A DNA stretch of 64,000 nucleotides from Sphingomonas canadensis (GTDB lineage Bacteria > Pseudomonadota > Alphaproteobacteria > Sphingomonadales > Sphingomonadaceae), in assembly GCF_026013525.1 (NCBI RefSeq), contig NZ_JAPDRA010000001.1:1-64000 (forward strand), written 5' to 3'. This document shows, one piece after another, positions 17,308-25,867 of the stretch. The stretch's first letter is position 1. The number at the start of each line of letters is the position of its first letter. Made by a program: the position numbers and the translations under genes. Below the pieces are notes generated by a model. It had not been told where the DNA came from and made no database searches. It saw only the letters and a list, made by a program, of their open reading frames with translations.

Positions 17308-17955
17308 TCAGCGGGCGTGCGACGACAGCCCGTCGCTGACGAAACCGGCCAGCGTCTCCACCGCCGCGCGCCAATCGACGCCGCTGATGTCCAGCTCCAT
17401 GATCCCGGCCAGCCGCTCGCCATGCGTCTGGGGGTAGACATAGGCGCCGAGGACCACGTTCATCGCCAGGAAGAAGCGCTGATCGTCCATGTCCGGCAGC
17501 GCGCGGCGCATCAGCCCGATCAGGCGGCCGCGAACCGGGGTGACCAGCGGGCGGGTGATCTCGCGCGCCTCCGTCGAGGGATCGGCGAGCGCGCAGCAAT
17601 AGACGCGGTAGCTCCTGCGGTTCTCGCCCGCGCTGCCGCCGCGGCTGATCGCGGAATCGAAGAAGGCGGTCAGGATGCGCTGCACCGTCAGATCGCCCGA
17701 AGCCTCCAGCGCGTCGAAATTGCGCTGCTGGGCGCTGTGGATCGGATCGAAGTGGCGCTGGAACACCTCTTCGAACAGGTGGCGCTTGCTGCTCCAGTTG
17801 CGGCTGAGCGAGGCGAGGCTGGTGCCCGCCTGCGCCGCGATCGCGCGGATCGTGCAGCCGTCATAGCCATACGCGATGAACAGGTCGTCGGCGGCGGACA
17901 GGAAACGCTCGCGGCTCGACTGGTCCCCGCCCCGCGCCGGCTTCGCCTCATCCAT
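17308..17955 (-). CDS. TetR-family regulator
   Basis: The 215-residue protein begins with a TetR helix-turn-helix: RERFLSAADDLFIAYGYDGCTIRAIAAQAGTSLASLSRNWSSKRHLFEEVF. A ligand-binding all-helical domain follows (YRVYCCALADPS, FFLAMNVVLGAYVYPQTHGE). Two in-frame ATGs are possible, at 17955 (used here, 8-bp overlap with the flavin reductase) and 17973. It is the third gene of the hpaB-like operon and probably represses that operon through the palindrome at 19946-19963, and possibly the dehydrogenase through 17257-17277. Confidence 0.85.
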   Translation of the reverse strand: MDEAKPARGGDQSSRERFLSAADDLFIAYGYDGCTIRAIAAQAGTSLASLSRNWSSKRHLFEEVFQRHFDPIHSAQQRNFDALEASGDLTVQRILTAFFDSAISRGGSAGENRRSYRVYCCALADPSTEAREITRPLVTPVRGRLIGLMRRALPDMDDQRFFLAMNVVLGAYVYPQTHGERLAGIMELDISGVDWRAAVETLAGFVSDGLSSHAR

Positions 17956-18460
17956 CCGCGGACATCCCTCCATAGCGGCCGTCGAGGAACACGAGCGCGT
18001 CGCTCGACGGATGGACGGCGGCGTACTCGACGATGCCGCGAATGACCATGTGGCTTGCGAACGGCTCCGCCTTGTCGAGCGTGCAGACGATCCGTGCGAG
18101 CGCCGTGCCCAGCAGCGGGATGCCGCTTTCGTGGGTGACCCAGGTGCCCGCGTCGAACCGGCTGGCAGCCGGCGCGGCGACGAAGGCGCGGCAGGTCTCC
18201 GCGTCCTCGCGCGCCAGGATCGACACGCCGAAGCGCCCGCGCGCCATCAGCGGGCCGCACAGCGACGCACCCGCGTTTACCGCCAGCAGTAGCGACGGCG
18301 GCTCCATGCTGAGCGACATCACCGCCGTCATCGCGATGCCATAGCGCCCGCCCGCGGCATCGGCGGTGGTGACGAGCGCGACGCCGCTCGCCAGCCGCCG
18401 CATCGCGCCGCGGAAATCCTGCACCAGTTCCTCGCCGGCCGCGGCCGGATATGTCGCCAT
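17948..18460 (-). CDS. Flavin reductase (HpaC-like) component
   Basis: This 170-residue protein of the flavin reductase-like domain family contains FRGAMRRLASGVALVTTADAAGG and AMTAVMSLSMEPPSLLLAVN, the usual flavin-binding segments, and a C-terminal FLDGRYG. Such proteins supply FADH2 to two-component monooxygenases. ATG 18460 is preceded by GGAGG at the right distance. It starts 20 bp after the HpaB-like gene, confirming an oxygenase/reductase pair. Confidence 0.85.
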   Translation of the reverse strand: MATYPAAAGEELVQDFRGAMRRLASGVALVTTADAAGGRYGIAMTAVMSLSMEPPSLLLAVNAGASLCGPLMARGRFGVSILAREDAETCRAFVAAPAASRFDAGTWVTHESGIPLLGTALARIVCTLDKAEPFASHMVIRGIVEYAAVHPSSDALVFLDGRYGGMSADG

Positions 18461-18480
18461 GAATGCCGCCTCCGCCTGCC

Positions 18481-19929
18481 TCAGCCCGGCAGGATGCCGG
18501 ACTTCTGCATGAACTCGCGCACCTGGCCCCATTCATAGTCGCGCTGGGCGATCATGTGATCGCCGATGCGCGCGCGCGTCTGGCTGGTGAGGTAGAACAT
18601 CTCGTACAATTCGATGCGGCTGCCCAGCGCCGATCCGGCGAAATCCCAGGCCATGCGCATGATCCGCGCGCGATCCTCCGCCGCCATACCGTTCGATCCG
18701 GGCAGATATTTGCGCAGCAGATCGCCGATCTCCGGATTTTCGAAAAGCGCGAGCGAGGGGGTGCACAGCAGGTTGTGCGATCCGATCGCGCGGACGATCT
18801 GGTTCACCCGCGTCATCCAGCCCGGCATCACGCAGCGCAGCACCGAAAGATCGCGATGCGGGAAGAAGGCGCCGCCGCCCCAGTCATGCGCCTGTTCCTC
18901 CGCCGCGATGATCGCCGAGCGGGTGAGCGACAGATAGGAGTGGATCTCGCCAAGCTGCACCGCGACGTCGGGCGCGTTCAGGCTGTTGGTCACCTTCGCG
19001 ATGCTCGAACACAGGTCGTAGGCGAATTCGAGCTTCACCATCGCGCGGATCGCGGTCTGCTGCAGCGTGTTGCCCGGCGACACGCCCTGGTTGAGGATGT
19101 TGTAGACGTTCAGGTCGCCGTCGCAGAACAGCCGCTCATAGGGCACCTCGACATCGTCGAAGATCACGAAGCTGTCCTGCTCGTCGAAGCGCGAGGAGAA
19201 GGGCGCGTCGGCGACGCTGGCGTTGACGCCGTAATGATCGCGGCAGATCTGGATCACGCCCTTGGTCTTCACGGGAATCGAGAAGATCAGCGCATATTCC
19301 TCCGCGCCCGAGGGGATCGGCGCGGAGGAATAGACGTAGATCTCGTCCGCCAGCGGCCCCAGCGTGGCAAGCACCTTGCCGCCGCGCACGACCACGCCGT
19401 TCTCGTTCCGGCCGACGACGCGCAGCGTGAGATCGGTGTTCATGCCGGCCAGCGGCGGGGCGGCCTTGTCGATATTGGCGTGGACGATCGTGTGCGTCAT
19501 CGAAAGATCGCCGTCGATCACCTCGCGGTGGAACTTCGCCAGCCGCTCATAGCCCTCGGGCTTGCCGCGTTCCCAGATGTCGCGGCGCGCGGTGTGGCCG
19601 GAAAGGACGACGTTCACATAATCGGGCGTGCGGCCCAGCATGCCGTTCGAATAGCGCGACAGCCGCTCGAGCCCGCGGTGGCGGATCTTCAGGTCCTCCT
19701 TGCTCTTGGGGAGCATGAGGCTGACGTTCATCTTCTCGCCGGACTTTTCGGGATCGTCGATCAGGCATTCGTCGGCGTGCGCGATCTGCCAGTCGAAATA
19801 GCCGGCCATCCCGTCGACCGACCCGGCGAGCAGCGGATCGCTCGCCACATGAACCTTGCCTTCCCCCAGCCACACGGCGCGCTCGTCATCGAGCCCGGCC
19901 TTGTACTGATTGCCGTTGCGAACAGCCAT
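18481..19929 (-). CDS. HpaB-type FADH2-dependent phenol/4-hydroxyphenylacetate hydroxylase, oxygenase component
   Basis: The 482-residue protein aligns in layout with 4-hydroxyphenylacetate 3-monooxygenase oxygenase components and related PvcC proteins. Recognisable segments are the N-terminal YFDWQIAHADECL, the acyl-CoA-dehydrogenase-like core with RNENGVVVRGGKVLATLGPLADEIYVY, and FVIFDDVEVPYERLF. It uses reduced FAD delivered by the adjacent reductase to ortho-hydroxylate a phenol. ATG 19929 has AGGAGAA upstream. It is the first gene of a leftward operon (oxygenase, reductase, TetR), divergent from a VAO-family flavoprotein. The phenolic substrate is unknown. Confidence 0.87.
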   Translation of the reverse strand: MAVRNGNQYKAGLDDERAVWLGEGKVHVASDPLLAGSVDGMAGYFDWQIAHADECLIDDPEKSGEKMNVSLMLPKSKEDLKIRHRGLERLSRYSNGMLGRTPDYVNVVLSGHTARRDIWERGKPEGYERLAKFHREVIDGDLSMTHTIVHANIDKAAPPLAGMNTDLTLRVVGRNENGVVVRGGKVLATLGPLADEIYVYSSAPIPSGAEEYALIFSIPVKTKGVIQICRDHYGVNASVADAPFSSRFDEQDSFVIFDDVEVPYERLFCDGDLNVYNILNQGVSPGNTLQQTAIRAMVKLEFAYDLCSSIAKVTNSLNAPDVAVQLGEIHSYLSLTRSAIIAAEEQAHDWGGGAFFPHRDLSVLRCVMPGWMTRVNQIVRAIGSHNLLCTPSLALFENPEIGDLLRKYLPGSNGMAAEDRARIMRMAWDFAGSALGSRIELYEMFYLTSQTRARIGDHMIAQRDYEWGQVREFMQKSGILPG

Positions 19930-19945
19930 GACATCTTCTCCTAAC

Positions 19946-19963
19946 TGAAAACACGTGTATTCA
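19946..19963 (-). promoter_or_regulatory. 18-bp palindromic operator of the HpaB-type operon
   Basis: TGAAAACAC and GTGTATTCA are inverted arms with one mismatch and no spacer, centred on ACACGTGT. The site lies 17 bp before the oxygenase ATG. On the minus strand, TTGACT is found 18 bp upstream of TGAATA, which is one arm of the palindrome. The co-transcribed TetR protein is the natural candidate. Confidence 0.65.
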
Positions 19964-19966
19964 CGG

Positions 19967-20015
19967 TTGCAGGTTGATGCAAGTCAAAATATAACGATGT
20001 TCTATTAGAGAGAAC
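19967..20015 (+). promoter_or_regulatory. Promoter and operator copy E (VAO-family oxidase)
   Basis: TTGCAG (19967-19972) and TATAAC (19990-19995) are spaced 17 bp. The operator spans 19991-20015: ATAAC (inside the -10), N3, GTTCT, N7, AGAAC. The overlap with the -10 explains why the first half-site deviates. The gene begins 48 bp downstream. Confidence 0.75.
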
Positions 20016-20062
20016 AAAGGGAGGGGCTGCCCTCCCGCGGCGGGGACGAGAGGAGCGGGATC

Positions 20063-21622
20063 GTGGAGAGCGAAGGCGCAAGGGCGGACGGGATATCGGC
20101 GGAGGCGCTGGATCGCGCCGAGCGCCGATTCGCAGCGCTGCTGGGCACGGACGCGGTGCGGCGCGAAGGCGCGCTGTTCGCCGAATTCCACGATCCGTTC
20201 GAAGGGCCCGACGCACGCGCGCACCGGCCGGGGCTGGTGATCCAGCCCGAATCAGTGGAGCAGGTGCAGGCCGCGGTGCGGCTGGCGGGCGTGCTGGGAA
20301 TCCCGCTGTGGACCTCATCCATGGGCCGCAACTTCGGCTATGGCGGATCGGCACCGGTGGTGGACGGCACGGTGGTGCTCAACCTGCGCCGCATGAACCG
20401 CATCCTGGAGATCGACGCACGCCAGGGCTTCGCGCGGATCGAGCCGGGCGTCACCTTCCACCAGCTCTATGCCGCGCTGCGCGAGGCGGACGCGCCGCTG
20501 ATGATGTCGGTGCCCGATCTGGGCTGGGGCAGCATCATCGGCAACGCGCTGGAGCACGGCTATGGCTACAACCTGCTCGGCGACCACGCCTCGGCGCTGT
20601 GCGGGCTTGAGGTGGTGCTGGCCGACGGCACGCTGCTGCGCACCGGCCAGGGCGCGATCGCGAACAGCCCGTTGTGGAGCTGCCACCGCCGCGGCTTCGG
20701 CCCGGCGCTCGACGATCTGTTCAAGCAATCGAACATGGGCATCGTGACCCAGGCCGGGCTGTGGCTGGTGCCGCGGCCCGAGCGGATCGAGACCGGCACC
20801 ATCCTGTGCCGCGGCGAGGGCGACATCGTGCCGCTGGTCGATACGCTGCGATCGCTGGTCCAGTCGGGCGTGCTTCAGGGCATCCCGATGATCGTCGGCA
20901 CGCCCGATCCGGCGGCGGACGAAGACTCCGCCGCGGGCGGCTTCACCATGGCCGGGCTGCGCAAGGTGCTGCGCCCCGGCCGGTGGAACGCACGCATCGG
21001 CCTGTATGGCCATGCGGAGATGGTGGCGGCCCGCCGGTCGCTGCTCGAACGCGCGGTGGCGGCGATCCCCGGCGCCGAGCTGGAGCTGCGAAGCTACCCG
21101 GGCGACGCGGGGCCGGAGACGGTGGAGCCGCGCGATCTGATCGCCGCCGGCATCCCCAACCAGGTGCTGCTCGAACGGCTGAAGGCCGCGTTCGGCGAGA
21201 CGATGGGGCATATGGACTTCTCGCCCGTGCTGCCCGCCACCGGAGAGGCGGCGCAGCGGCTGGACGCGATGGTGCGCGGCACGCTGGCGAAATACGGGCT
21301 GGTCGCGCCGGTGGGGCTGCTGCTCAACGCGCGCAGCATGGTGAGCGCCTGCATGGTGGTGTTCGACGCCGCCGACGCGGAACGGGTGCAGGCGGCGCGC
21401 GACGCGGTGCGCGAGATGTATGCGCAGGCGGCCGGATGGGGCTGCGCGCCCTATCGCGCGCATGTCGCGCTGGTGGACGGCGTGGCCGGCACCTTCGGCT
21501 TCAACGATCATGCGATGCGCCGCACGCTGGGACGGATCAAGGACGCGCTGGATCCCGCCGGCATCCTTTCGCCCGGCAACCACGGCATCTGGCCGGGCGT
21601 GGCCCGCGCGGGGCGCGCCTGA
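20063..21622 (+). CDS. VAO-family FAD oxidoreductase (vanillyl-alcohol oxidase/4-cresol dehydrogenase type)
   Basis: The 519-residue flavoprotein has the FAD-binding stretch SSMGRNFGYGGSAPVVDGTVVLNLRRMN and the family blocks GWGSIIGNALEHGYGYNLLGDH and QSNMGIVTQAGLWLVPRP, ending in DPAGILSPGNHGIWP. Members oxidise para-substituted phenols at the benzylic position to alcohols or aldehydes. The start is GTG 20063 with GAGGAG upstream. It is paralogous to the flavoprotein at 23.9 kb but has no cytochrome gene of its own, so it may be a true oxidase using oxygen or may share that cytochrome. It is driven from operator E. Confidence 0.87.
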   Translation: MESEGARADGISAEALDRAERRFAALLGTDAVRREGALFAEFHDPFEGPDARAHRPGLVIQPESVEQVQAAVRLAGVLGIPLWTSSMGRNFGYGGSAPVVDGTVVLNLRRMNRILEIDARQGFARIEPGVTFHQLYAALREADAPLMMSVPDLGWGSIIGNALEHGYGYNLLGDHASALCGLEVVLADGTLLRTGQGAIANSPLWSCHRRGFGPALDDLFKQSNMGIVTQAGLWLVPRPERIETGTILCRGEGDIVPLVDTLRSLVQSGVLQGIPMIVGTPDPAADEDSAAGGFTMAGLRKVLRPGRWNARIGLYGHAEMVAARRSLLERAVAAIPGAELELRSYPGDAGPETVEPRDLIAAGIPNQVLLERLKAAFGETMGHMDFSPVLPATGEAAQRLDAMVRGTLAKYGLVAPVGLLLNARSMVSACMVVFDAADAERVQAARDAVREMYAQAAGWGCAPYRAHVALVDGVAGTFGFNDHAMRRTLGRIKDALDPAGILSPGNHGIWPGVARAGRA

Positions 21623-21700
21623 ATGCGCGCGCGCCCTCCCGCCCCCCGGCCCGCCGCCCGGCCGGCCCTCAGGCCCGCGCCCCGGCCCGTCGCGCCGCGA

Positions 21701-21752
21701 TTGACAGCGGTTGGAGCCTCAAATAAAAGAACACCATTCTATTCAAGAGAAC
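21701..21752 (+). promoter_or_regulatory. Promoter and operator copy F (transport/flavocytochrome operon)
   Basis: Consensus TTGACA (21701-21706) is 17 bp from TAAAAG (21724-21729). The operator at 21728-21752 reads AGAAC, N3, ATTCT, N7, AGAAC and overlaps the -10 end. The MFS gene starts 89 bp downstream. Confidence 0.78.
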
Positions 21753-21840
21753 GAATACCAGCTCGCCCGCTTGCGGGTGACGACAGGCGCGCGCCGCGGA
21801 CGAGCGGCGGTCACCCCAGGGACCGGGAGAGGATTGGAAG

Positions 21841-23124
21841 ATGACTGAGCACGATCGCCCCACGATCGCGACGATGCGCGCCTATACGTGGATGAACATC
21901 TTCACCGGATTCCTGGTGTGGGGCGTGGCGCTGGCCGGCGTCTCGATGATGATGCCGGTGATGTACGACACCATCTCCAAGGACATGGGATGGTCGGTCA
22001 CCCAGACGACCAGCTTCATGGCGATCAAATCGGCGGTGTCGGCGATCGGCGGGCTGTTCGCGGGCAGCCTGATCGTGCGGCTGGGGCTGAAGCGGGTGTT
22101 CGTCCAGTCGGTCGTGGTGGTCGGCGTGGCGACGATGCTGCTCTACTTCGTGTCGAACCTGCCGATCTATTATCTGCTCGCCGCCTTTTCGGGCTTTGCC
22201 TCGATCCTGGCGCTGATCTGCGTCCAGGTGACGCTGGCCAAATGGCATTCGGCCAGCCTGGGCCGGATCACCGGCGTGGCGATGCTGGGCGGCGCGGTGG
22301 CGGGCACGATCGTGCCTTTCGCCACCACCTGGGGCGTGCAGCATTTCGGCTGGCACGCGACATCGGCGGCGGCGGGCGTGGTGGTGCTGCTGTTCGTCAC
22401 CACCGCCGCGATCTTCCTGTTCCGCGAAACGCCCGAGGCCTATGGCTATACCGCCGAGGAGCTGGATCCCGGCCCCAAGGGCGGCAAGCACGCGAAGGCG
22501 GCGGCCGCGGGCGGCGATAGCCCCGAATTCTCCCAGATCGTGCGCACGCGGCCCTTCATCATGCTGGTGCTGGCAGCCGCGCTTTCGGGCGCGATCAGCA
22601 ACGGCGTGAACGAATATGTGCCGATGTTCGTCGCGCGCCAGGCGAACCTGGGCGCCTATATGGCGGCGCTGGGCTTCACCATCGTCATCGTGATCTCCGG
22701 GCTGGGCAAGATCCTGTTCGGCTGGGTGTTCGATCGTTTCTCGACCAAGGGCGTGGCGGCATGCTGGGCGCTGTGCGGCATCGCGGTGCTGCTCGCCTTC
22801 CCGGTATCGGGCTTCGTCACCTTCCTGATGTTCACGGTGGTGCGCGGCGTTTCGCACGGCGGCGTGGTGGTGCAGGCGCCGGTGCTGGCGCGGCACATCT
22901 ATGGCATCCGCCCGATCGCGCAGGTGATCGCGTTCCTCAACGCCGCCTTCCATCTGGGCGCGTCGGCCGGCATCTGGGTGATCGGCGTCGGCGTGGACGT
23001 GACCGGCGGCTTCACCATCCCGTTCATCGCGGTGGCGATCACGGCGGTGGTCTGCGCGCTGCTGGGGCTGCGTTTCCAGCCGCGCTACTGGGCCGGCTAC
23101 ACCGAAAAGCGCGCCGATGCATGA
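21841..23124 (+). CDS. MFS transporter
   Basis: The 427-residue protein has about twelve hydrophobic segments, a cytoplasmic N-terminus (MTEHDRPTIATMRAYTWMN) and the MFS A-like loop RLGLKRVF between segments 2 and 3. The charged central loop PGPKGGKHAKAAAAGG precedes the second half. It resembles monocarboxylate/oxalate-type or aromatic acid carriers. ATG 21841 follows GGGAGAGGA. It is the first gene of an apparent operon running to 29.5 kb from operator F, so it probably moves the pathway substrate or an acid intermediate across the inner membrane. Confidence 0.88.
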   Translation: MTEHDRPTIATMRAYTWMNIFTGFLVWGVALAGVSMMMPVMYDTISKDMGWSVTQTTSFMAIKSAVSAIGGLFAGSLIVRLGLKRVFVQSVVVVGVATMLLYFVSNLPIYYLLAAFSGFASILALICVQVTLAKWHSASLGRITGVAMLGGAVAGTIVPFATTWGVQHFGWHATSAAAGVVVLLFVTTAAIFLFRETPEAYGYTAEELDPGPKGGKHAKAAAAGGDSPEFSQIVRTRPFIMLVLAAALSGAISNGVNEYVPMFVARQANLGAYMAALGFTIVIVISGLGKILFGWVFDRFSTKGVAACWALCGIAVLLAFPVSGFVTFLMFTVVRGVSHGGVVVQAPVLARHIYGIRPIAQVIAFLNAAFHLGASAGIWVIGVGVDVTGGFTIPFIAVAITAVVCALLGLRFQPRYWAGYTEKRADA

Positions 23125-23839
23125 CGGGCAGAACCTGCTGATCCTGGGCGCGGCCAGCCTGGCCGCGTCGGCGATCAGCGCCTGCTTCTCGGTGGGCGGG
23201 GGCTATGTGCTGTTCGGGGCGCTGACCTGGATCATGCCGCTGCCCACCGCCATCGCGATGCAATCGGTGCTGTCGTTCGGATCGCTGGTTTCGCGTACCC
23301 ACGCCTTCTGGGCGGAGATCGACTGGACGATCGTGCGCAATTTCACCGCGGGCACGCTGGTGGGCGTCGGCGCGGGGCTGTGGCTGTTCGCGCGCACGCC
23401 GGAACGGGTGCTGGCGGTGCTGCTGGGGCTGCTGCTGTTCGTGCTGGCCTGGGCGCCCGCGATCCGCTGGCGCGGCCGCGCGGGCGCATCCTATTTCGGC
23501 GTCGGCATCGCGCATGCGGTGGTAAGCACGCTGTTCGGGCTGGGCGCGATCCTCCAGCCGGTGCTGCTGCGGTCCAGCCTGGCGCGCACCGCGATCGTGG
23601 GCACTTTCGCCACCTGCATCATCCTGCTCGAGACGATCCGGACGCTGGGCTATGCCGCCACCGGATTTTCCTATGCCGCATGGTGGCCGGAGATACTGGT
23701 GGCGACCGTCACCGGCCTGGCCGGCACCTATCTGGGCAAGCGGATGGTGCCGGTGATCTCCGAAGACCATTTCCGCTTCGTGATGCGGCTGTTCATCACG
23801 CTGCTGGGCCTGCGCTTCGTCCAGAAGGGCCTTGCCTGA
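23117..23839 (+). CDS. TauE/SafE-family membrane permease
   Basis: This 240-residue membrane protein has about eight hydrophobic segments and the N-terminal LILGAASLAASAISACFSVGGGYVLFGALTW typical of TauE/SafE (DUF81) proteins, with the second repeat beginning YFGVGIAHAVVSTLFGLGA. Known members export sulfite or organosulfur anions, and many are of unknown function. It overlaps the MFS gene by 8 bp, so the two are translated together. Its presence inside an aromatic operon suggests export or uptake of a small anion, which is inference. Confidence 0.82.
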   Translation: MHDGQNLLILGAASLAASAISACFSVGGGYVLFGALTWIMPLPTAIAMQSVLSFGSLVSRTHAFWAEIDWTIVRNFTAGTLVGVGAGLWLFARTPERVLAVLLGLLLFVLAWAPAIRWRGRAGASYFGVGIAHAVVSTLFGLGAILQPVLLRSSLARTAIVGTFATCIILLETIRTLGYAATGFSYAAWWPEILVATVTGLAGTYLGKRMVPVISEDHFRFVMRLFITLLGLRFVQKGLA

Positions 23840-23882
23840 TGCGCGCGCCCGCCCCCCGACATCATCCGACCAGGAGAGACAG

Positions 23883-25424
23883 ATGAGCGCACCGCTCCCC
23901 GGAAAGCTGAGCCCGGACGGCTTCGCGAAGGCGCTGGACGCCTTTCGCGGCGCGATCGGCAAGCAATGGGTGCTCGACGGTGAAGAAGACCGCCAGACCT
24001 ATATCGACCCCTATGCGCTGGGCGACGGGCTGAACCACGATTGCTCGGCGATCGCGGCGCCCGCCTCCACCGACGAGGTGCGCGCGATCGTGCGCCTGGC
24101 CAACGAGCACAAGGTGCCGCTGTGGCCGGTAAGCCGCGGCAAGAACCTGGGCTATGGCGGCGCATCGCCGATGGAGCGCGGCAACGTGATCCTGGACCTC
24201 AGCCGCATGAACAAGGTGGTCGAGGTCGACGCCAAGCAGGCCTATTGCGTGATCGAGCCCGGCGTCAGCTTCTTCGATCTCTACAACCACCTGGCCGACA
24301 ACAAGCTGCCGCTGTGGATGTCCACGCCCGGCAATAGCTGGGGCAGCGTGCTGGGCAACGCGCTGGATCGCGGCATCGGCTACACCCCCTATGGCGACCA
24401 TTGCGAACAGATTTGCGGGATCGAGGCGGTGCTGCCCGACGGCGACCTGATCCGCACCGGCATGGGCGCGATGGCCAAGGGCGCGGGCTGGCAGCATTAC
24501 AAATACGGCTATGGCCCCGGCTGGGACCAGATGTTCTTCCAGTCCAACCTGGGCGTGGTCACCCAGGCCGGCCTGTGGCTCCAGCCCGAGCCGGAGATGA
24601 CGGCGAAGGTCGAGCTGGCCTTCCCCAAATTCGACGACGCCGAATGGGCGATCGACGCGCTGGCCGACCTGCGCCGCCGCGACGTGATCCAGCACAACAT
24701 CGTCTTCGGCAGCCCGGTGCGCGCCGCATCCACCCAGTCGCAGCGCGCCGACTGGTATGACGGCCCCGGCGCCATTCCCGATTCGGCGTGCGAGAAGATG
24801 ATCCAGAAGCTGGGCATCGGCTGGTGGAACGCCAAGATCAACCTGTTCGGCCACGCCGCCACGGTGAAGGCCCAGATCGAGCTGATCCGCGGCATATTCG
24901 AGAAGCGCATCGGCAAGGAGCTGAAGTTCGAGACCTGGGAGCAGGGCGATCCGCCCGACAAGTCAGCGCGCGGCATCCCCTCCACCCTGGGGCTGCAGAG
25001 CGTCAACTGGTACGGCGGGCGCGGCGGGCACCTGAGCTTCGCGCCGGTGATGCCGTCCGACGGCAAGCTGATCCTGGACTATGCCCGCAAGATCAAAGCC
25101 TATTACGAAAAGGTCGGGCAGGATTACTACGCCAGCTTCACGATCGGCCGGCGCCATGTGAACAACGTCAGCCTGATCCTGTACAACCGCGACGATCCGG
25201 CGATGGTGGACCGGGTGGACAAGCTCTACCGCCACCTCGTCGCCGAGGCCGCGGCGCAGGGCTTCGGCGAGTATCGCGGCCACATCTCGTACATGGGGCT
25301 GATCGCCGACACCTTCGATTTCAACGATCACGCGCTGCGCCGCCTGAACGACAAGGTGAAGGCGTGCCTGGACCCCAACAACATCATCGCGCCGGGCCGC
25401 AACGGCATCGGCGTCCGCGCGTGA
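23883..25424 (+). CDS. 4-cresol dehydrogenase (hydroxylating)-like flavoprotein subunit
   Basis: The 513-residue VAO-family flavoprotein is close in length to PchF (about 520). Diagnostic blocks are SRGKNLGYGGASPMERG near 100, GNALDRGIGYTPYGDH, KYGYGPGWDQMFFQSNLG and the C-terminal FDFNDHALRRLNDKVKACLDPNN. A cytochrome c gene follows after 11 bp, reproducing the flavocytochrome arrangement of 4-cresol methylhydroxylase and eugenol hydroxylase. These oxidise 4-alkylphenols via a quinone methide with water as oxygen source. ATG 23883 is used, after GGAGAGACAG. The alkyl group accepted cannot be read from the sequence. Confidence 0.88.
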   Translation: MSAPLPGKLSPDGFAKALDAFRGAIGKQWVLDGEEDRQTYIDPYALGDGLNHDCSAIAAPASTDEVRAIVRLANEHKVPLWPVSRGKNLGYGGASPMERGNVILDLSRMNKVVEVDAKQAYCVIEPGVSFFDLYNHLADNKLPLWMSTPGNSWGSVLGNALDRGIGYTPYGDHCEQICGIEAVLPDGDLIRTGMGAMAKGAGWQHYKYGYGPGWDQMFFQSNLGVVTQAGLWLQPEPEMTAKVELAFPKFDDAEWAIDALADLRRRDVIQHNIVFGSPVRAASTQSQRADWYDGPGAIPDSACEKMIQKLGIGWWNAKINLFGHAATVKAQIELIRGIFEKRIGKELKFETWEQGDPPDKSARGIPSTLGLQSVNWYGGRGGHLSFAPVMPSDGKLILDYARKIKAYYEKVGQDYYASFTIGRRHVNNVSLILYNRDDPAMVDRVDKLYRHLVAEAAAQGFGEYRGHISYMGLIADTFDFNDHALRRLNDKVKACLDPNNIIAPGRNGIGVRA

Positions 25425-25435
25425 GGAGCGAGCCG

Positions 25436-25867
25436 ATGACCGCGTCCCGCAACCCTGCCGCCACCGCCCGCATGACGGGCCGCATCGTCTTCGCCGCCGC
25501 GCTCGGGCTGCTCGCCGCCGCCTGTTCGGGCAAGGGCGGCGATGCGCCCGCCGCCAAGGACGGCCGCATGCCGCAATCGCAGGTCGTGCGCTTCGGCGCG
25601 GGATCGTCGAGCGAGGGCGAGCGGCTGTACGGCCGCGAATGCGCCTTCTGTCACGCCGGCCGCAACACCGGCACGATCATGCTGGGCCGCCGCATGGAGC
25701 CCGACAAGGCCGAGCTGCACAAGCGCACCGATCTGGACGCCGACTATGTGAAGACCGTCGCGCGCAAGGGGCTGGTCAACATGCCGCCCTTCTCGCGCGT
25801 GGAGGTGACCGACGAGGAGCTCGACAAGATCGCCGCCTGGCTGGCCGACAAGGGCCGCGCCCGGTGA
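25436..25867 (+). CDS. Lipoprotein c-type cytochrome (flavocytochrome subunit)
   Basis: The 143-residue protein has a hydrophobic leader ending in the lipobox LAAAC (Cys30), a short linker, one haem site CAFCH (Cys69, Cys72, His73) and a likely axial Met in VNMPPFSRVEVTDEELDKIAAWL. It follows the 4-cresol dehydrogenase-like subunit and would carry electrons from it to the respiratory chain. PchC-type partners are usually soluble periplasmic proteins; here the lipobox predicts membrane anchoring. ATG 25436 follows GAGGAG. Confidence 0.85.
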   Translation: MTASRNPAATARMTGRIVFAAALGLLAAACSGKGGDAPAAKDGRMPQSQVVRFGAGSSSEGERLYGRECAFCHAGRNTGTIMLGRRMEPDKAELHKRTDLDADYVKTVARKGLVNMPPFSRVEVTDEELDKIAAWLADKGRAR

